DNA from: Odoribacter sp.
Lineage (GTDB): Bacteria > Bacteroidota > Bacteroidia > Bacteroidales > Muribaculaceae
Assembly (NCBI GenBank): GCA_023663145.1
Contig: JAMPHZ010000001.1
Span: 140,251 to 204,250, forward strand
DNA: 64,000 nucleotides
Direction: 5' to 3'
Shown piece after piece: positions 61,122 to 64,000 of the stretch. The stretch's first letter is position 1. Each line of letters starts with the position of its first letter. Position numbers and translations under genes: made by a program. Below the pieces are notes generated by a model. That model was given only the letters and a program-made list of their open reading frames with translations, ran no database searches and was not told the origin of the DNA.

Positions 61122-61801
61122 TTGTAATTGGTTTTATATCTTATCCATAAGGTGCCGTTACCTACATGCTCTAAACTTTCAAGTGAAAGTCTTACGGGCA
61201 TACTGTTCACGTCCGCTATGCCATCGAAAAGTGCGGTCTGTCCCTTGCGTCCGTCGATACCGGGAGCAAGCAGGAGGCTCACTTCGTCGATAAGTCCGGC
61301 GGCAAGAAAACCTCCGTTGATGTGTCCGCCTCCGAGAACTGCCATGCGCTCGACACCGAACTCCATACGCAGTATTTCCATTGCGGCTGTGAGGTCAATG
61401 GCATCACGTCCGACACATATATACGATATTTCCTCGTTTCTGAGCATTTCAAGATATTCCTGCGACACTTGCTCGCTTACTATGCAGATGAGAGGAACAC
61501 CGTCAATTTCAGAAGCGGGCCAGCGCAACCTGCCGTGCGTGTCAACCGCTACCATGTATTCGTCCGAGTCAACAGCTTTATAGACCGATGTCATGCCGAA
61601 TGGTGTGGGATCGTTGGCTATGAACAGTTCCTTCCGGGCATTGTAATGTTCCATAGTCACACGTCCTTCAAGCTGTGTCGGACAGTCGAGTTTCTCAAGG
61701 GTTTCGTAATATTCGTCGCCGCTGATTTTGTCAACCATCGAGCAGTCTATGCGTCCGTCGATAGATGCCACCATGTGGCATACTATATAAGGTCTTTTCA
61801 T
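61118..61801 (-). CDS. RibD C-terminal/DHFR-like reductase
   Basis: 227 residues, cytoplasmic. The RibD_C domain spans nearly the whole protein: YIVCHMVASIDGRID at the start, the nucleotide-binding MAVLGGGHINGGFLAAGLID near 160-180 and LLLAPGIDGRKG. It likely reduces a small substrate with NADPH; the true riboflavin RibD lacks evidence here because the deaminase half is absent and the neighbours are not rib genes. Overlaps both neighbouring genes by 4 bases. Confidence 0.88.
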   Translation of the reverse strand: MKRPYIVCHMVASIDGRIDCSMVDKISGDEYYETLEKLDCPTQLEGRVTMEHYNARKELFIANDPTPFGMTSVYKAVDSDEYMVAVDTHGRLRWPASEIDGVPLICIVSEQVSQEYLEMLRNEEISYICVGRDAIDLTAAMEILRMEFGVERMAVLGGGHINGGFLAAGLIDEVSLLLAPGIDGRKGQTALFDGIADVNSMPVRLSLESLEHVGNGTLWIRYKTNYK

Positions 61802-62634
61802 TTCGCATTGGGGTTAAGTGGTCCGTAAAAGAATGATGCGGTGGCACCTCCGTCAATCAGGAAGTCTGCACCGGTTATGAACGCTCCTTGCTGTCGCATC
61901 AGCAGTTCGGCAACGTTCGCCACCTCGTCGGCTGTACCGGGGCGTCCTGCGGGACACTTTGCAAACATGTTTTTATAGAAGTCGCCACGGGGGCCGTTGA
62001 ACTCGTCGATAGCAAGCGGAGTGACGATTATGCCGGGAGAGATGGAGTTGATGCGGGCCCCGCGCTTGCCCCATTTCACTGCCTCAGCCATCACACGCTT
62101 AACATTGCAGCGTTTCGCCATCTGGTAGGCATGGAGTGTATCCTTTATATTCTCCGGCTGGAGCATATCGAGTGAAAGCAGTTCCTCAGTCGGAGTCAGG
62201 GCGAGCAGACGGTCCTGTTCCGGAGTCAAGGCGGGCATACGATGTCCACTCTGGCTGGAGATCGTCACACCCGTACCGCCGTGTTTTATGACCTTGCCGA
62301 CTTCTTCAAGAAGAACGGCTGTCCCGTAGAGGTCAACACGCAGGATTGTTTCGATAGATGCCTGACTGGGCGATACTCCGGCTGCATTGACAAGCATTGA
62401 AATCTCTCCGTATTTCTGCGCTTCGGCGATTAACGCGAGAATTGACTCACGGCTCGACAGATCCATTTCAAACGGCACGGCATCAAATCCGGCGTTGTTC
62501 ATCGTCTGGCATATCGTTCTGGCATTGTCAAGGCTACGGTCGCCAACGACAATCTTCATGCCGTAGCCCATACGCCTGGCTATCGCTATGCCTATTTGAC
62601 CCGCTCCGGTCAATATCATTACTTCTTTGTTCAT
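61798..62634 (-). CDS. Short-chain dehydrogenase/reductase
   Basis: 278 residues. Classical-type SDR: cofactor loop LTGAGQIGIAIARRM (about 8-22), VNAAG, the catalytic Ser in TISSQSG and YxxxK as YQMAK (about 168-172), then SISPGIIVTPLA. The Asp of VGDRS after beta-2 suggests NAD(H). An insertion of about 15-20 residues (LTPTEELLSLDMLQPEN) between the catalytic Ser and Tyr is longer than usual. First gene of the three-gene operon; substrate unknown. Confidence 0.9.
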   Translation of the reverse strand: MNKEVMILTGAGQIGIAIARRMGYGMKIVVGDRSLDNARTICQTMNNAGFDAVPFEMDLSSRESILALIAEAQKYGEISMLVNAAGVSPSQASIETILRVDLYGTAVLLEEVGKVIKHGGTGVTISSQSGHRMPALTPEQDRLLALTPTEELLSLDMLQPENIKDTLHAYQMAKRCNVKRVMAEAVKWGKRGARINSISPGIIVTPLAIDEFNGPRGDFYKNMFAKCPAGRPGTADEVANVAELLMRQQGAFITGADFLIDGGATASFFYGPLNPNAK

Positions 62635-62656
62635 GCTAATCTTATTTTGGATGATA

Positions 62657-62664
62657 CAAAATTA
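62657..62664 (-). promoter_or_regulatory. -7 box of the SDR operon
   Basis: TAATTTTG on the minus strand, 22 bases upstream of the SDR ATG; -33 element weak. Confidence 0.45.
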
Positions 62665-62729
62665 GTACATTATCAAGCAACTGTCTTAACCATAAATACA
62701 GAATTGATAACCAACATTACGGAATTTCC

Positions 62730-63824
62730 TCAAAGTTTATTACCAAAGAACTCGGTCAGTTTTCCCACAACCTGCTGTACATATTCAGGCACATAGTAGG
62801 TTCTTATATGAGTGGCTCCCGGCACGAGGAACATCTCTTTGTCCTGTGTGCCCGTGGCGTTGCTGAAGCAATGCTCGGTCATGTAGAATGTGTCGGCGAC
62901 GCTGCCCGCAATCATCAATAGAGGCTGATTGATAAGGTACATGCCTTCCGAAGCATCAAAGCCCATCAGATCCATCAGGCTGCTTTTGGTATATTTGAAA
63001 GTGGAGTTGGGATGAGCATAGTTGACGATGTAGTAGTCATAACCGTCGCGGTAGAGGTCGAAGGGCAGTTTGGCTGCCTGTTCGGGAGTCATTCCGCTCA
63101 TGTCGCCGATATATTCGGGTTCGCCTGTCACGGCCTCGCGCTGACGGGCGGCGCAGGCATCGGCAAGACGTTCCTGAACGGTGTTTATCTGGGTGTCGAG
63201 AAATCCGTTGCGGCGCACAAGTCCTGAGTTGAACATGCTGAGGGTCGCAACAGCCTTGAAACGCTTGTCGGTCTGCGCGGCGGCGAGAGTGTAGCCGCCA
63301 CCTCCGCATATTCCGAGTATGCCCATGCGGTCGGCATCAACACCGGGATATTGCGCGAGAATGTCAGCTGCACGGTGTATGTCCTCGATGCGGTTTGACG
63401 GTATGTCCTTCTGGCGTGGCATACCCTCGCTTGCGCCCTGATATGCGGCATCGAAAGCGAGGCAGATATATCCTTTTTCCGCCATAAGCTGGCTGTAATA
63501 GCCGGAAACCTGTTCCTTAACGCCTCCGTTGGGGTGCGCCACGACTATCGCAGGGTATTTTTTCGCGGGGTCATAACCTGCGGGTGTATATACGTTGGCT
63601 GCGATTTTAAGTCCGTTGAGGTCATACTGTATGGGGTGGATATTGACCTGTCCGGCCACATTTTCGGCAATGGGATTGTCATATACGAGTCCCCACGGAT
63701 TATCGTTGTGGCTCTTGATTTCAGAGGGAGCCACTTCAGTGAAAGGTGCGTTTTGGGCGGACACACCAGCCGCGGATATTGAACAGAGTGCCATTATCAA
63801 TAATTTTTTCATTGTTGTCATCAT
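62730..63824 (-). CDS. Secreted alpha/beta hydrolase (dienelactone hydrolase-like)
   Basis: 364 residues from the ATG at 63824, which overlaps the stop of the upstream gene as ATGA. Alternatives are ATG 63821 and 63812; the signal peptide is [20 protein letters not shown]. The alpha/beta-hydrolase core has the oxyanion-type [15 protein letters not shown], the nucleophile elbow [13 protein letters not shown] where Cys takes the place of the usual Ser (as in dienelactone hydrolases), and a late His in [10 protein letters not shown]. The acid is probably in [11 protein letters not shown]. Substrate unknown. A longer upstream-extended reading frame overlaps the preceding gene and is not favoured. 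Confidence 0.85.
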   Translation of the reverse strand: MMTTMKKLLIMALCSISAAGVSAQNAPFTEVAPSEIKSHNDNPWGLVYDNPIAENVAGQVNIHPIQYDLNGLKIAANVYTPAGYDPAKKYPAIVVAHPNGGVKEQVSGYYSQLMAEKGYICLAFDAAYQGASEGMPRQKDIPSNRIEDIHRAADILAQYPGVDADRMGILGICGGGGYTLAAAQTDKRFKAVATLSMFNSGLVRRNGFLDTQINTVQERLADACAARQREAVTGEPEYIGDMSGMTPEQAAKLPFDLYRDGYDYYIVNYAHPNSTFKYTKSSLMDLMGFDASEGMYLINQPLLMIAGSVADTFYMTEHCFSNATGTQDKEMFLVPGATHIRTYYVPEYVQQVVGKLTEFFGNKL

Positions 63825-64000
63825 TTGAAGATTGTTTCGATTGTTGTTGCCGCCGTCTGTCCCTCGTCGGAGCCTATCTCCGAGGATATAAGCGCGGCAA
63901 AATCGTTTAGTTGTTCCTGTGTGTAACCGAGATTGCGGCATATTGCGAGATGCGAGCGCAACTGCCCTTCGAGGTTCATTCCGGCGAGTGCCCCGACTGT
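63821..64000 (-). CDS. Carboxymuconolactone decarboxylase-family protein, C-terminal part
   Basis: The last 59 codons of a gene cut by the window edge. [20 protein letters not shown] followed by [11 protein letters not shown] is the usual C-terminal half of small CMD/AhpD-fold proteins, which are helical and often redox-active. The catalytic CxxC, if present, would lie outside the window. Stop TGA overlaps the ATG of the alpha/beta hydrolase gene (ATGA), so the two are coupled and belong to one redox/detoxification-type operon. Confidence 0.75.
   Translation of the reverse strand, partial: TVGALAGMNLEGQLRSHLAICRNLGYTQEQLNDFAALISSEIGSDEGQTAATTIETIFK

Noticed and set aside
61118..61801. Riboflavin biosynthesis RibD
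   Set aside because: Only the reductase-like half is present and no rib genes adjoin it, so it is treated as a generic RibD_C reductase.
62730..63941. 403-residue form of the alpha/beta hydrolase starting at 63941
   Set aside because: The extra 39 residues overlap a CMD-family gene in another frame and would bury the signal peptide; the ATG overlapping the TGA at 63821-63824 is preferred.

Overview
The window reads as chromosomal DNA of a gut Bacteroidales bacterium, most likely a member of the Muribaculaceae (S24-7) or a close relative; the family is an inference, the order is well supported. The evidence is the 286-residue housekeeping-type sigma factor, promoters with TAnnTTTG at -7 and TTG/TTTG about 19-21 bases further upstream, the near absence of Shine-Dalgarno sites, SusE/F-like surface proteins, C-terminal tails resembling type IX secretion sorting signals, a pullulanase and a CBM20-GH77 MalQ, and TonB-dependent receptors. 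I found no tRNA, rRNA, insertion sequence, integrase or CRISPR array.

Layout. 1-8.3 kb: a secreted starch-binding-like protein convergent with a type I pullulanase; a tail-only secreted protein; an ECF sigma, membrane anti-sigma-like protein and Spy-like periplasmic protein; divergently, a TonB-dependent receptor and a lipoprotein. 8.4-14.3 kb: malate dehydrogenase, then a tightly packed mutS2, two half-size chromate transporters and folC. 14.4-20.1 kb: a complete RND efflux operon (fusion protein, pump, outer-membrane channel). 20.2-24.9 kb: DUF1599 protein, DoxX-like membrane protein, MATE transporter and FAD-dependent oxidoreductase. 25-27.8 kb: malQ. 28-34.5 kb: the histidine utilisation operon ftcD-hutU-hutH-hutI.

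34.5-38.8 kb: a gene-poor stretch rich in hairpins, an amidase with surface domains, a beta-propeller protein and a short ORF. 38.8-45.1 kb: an operon of porin, imelysin, di-haem oxidoreductase and fused cytochrome c maturation protein, probably a periplasmic iron/redox system. 45.3-48.2 kb: a soluble PSD-family (PsiD-like) pyruvoyl decarboxylase followed by a GadC-like amino-acid antiporter. This is the best candidate in the window for an undescribed system: a pyruvoyl-dependent amino-acid decarboxylase/antiporter module. 48.2-51.1 kb: a TPP riboswitch controlling a TonB receptor and a PnuC-type transporter, that is thiamine uptake.

51.3-53.1 kb: two tandem copies of the RpoD-type sigma factor, about 85% identical by hand count. 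53.2-55.5 kb: pta-ackA. 55.6-58.5 kb: a small membrane protein, rplS and an MFS transporter. 58.6-60.4 kb: a Nudix hydrolase remnant and a coupled FKBP/M50-like membrane protease pair. 60.4-64 kb: a redox/detoxification-type cluster (flavodoxin, RibD-like reductase, SDR, alpha/beta hydrolase and the C-terminal end of a carboxymuconolactone decarboxylase-family gene cut by the window edge).

The central metabolism genes fit a saccharolytic fermenter: pullulanase and MalQ process alpha-glucans, Mdh serves the reductive branch to succinate, and Pta-AckA makes acetate and ATP. Histidine breakdown yields glutamate and one-carbon folate.
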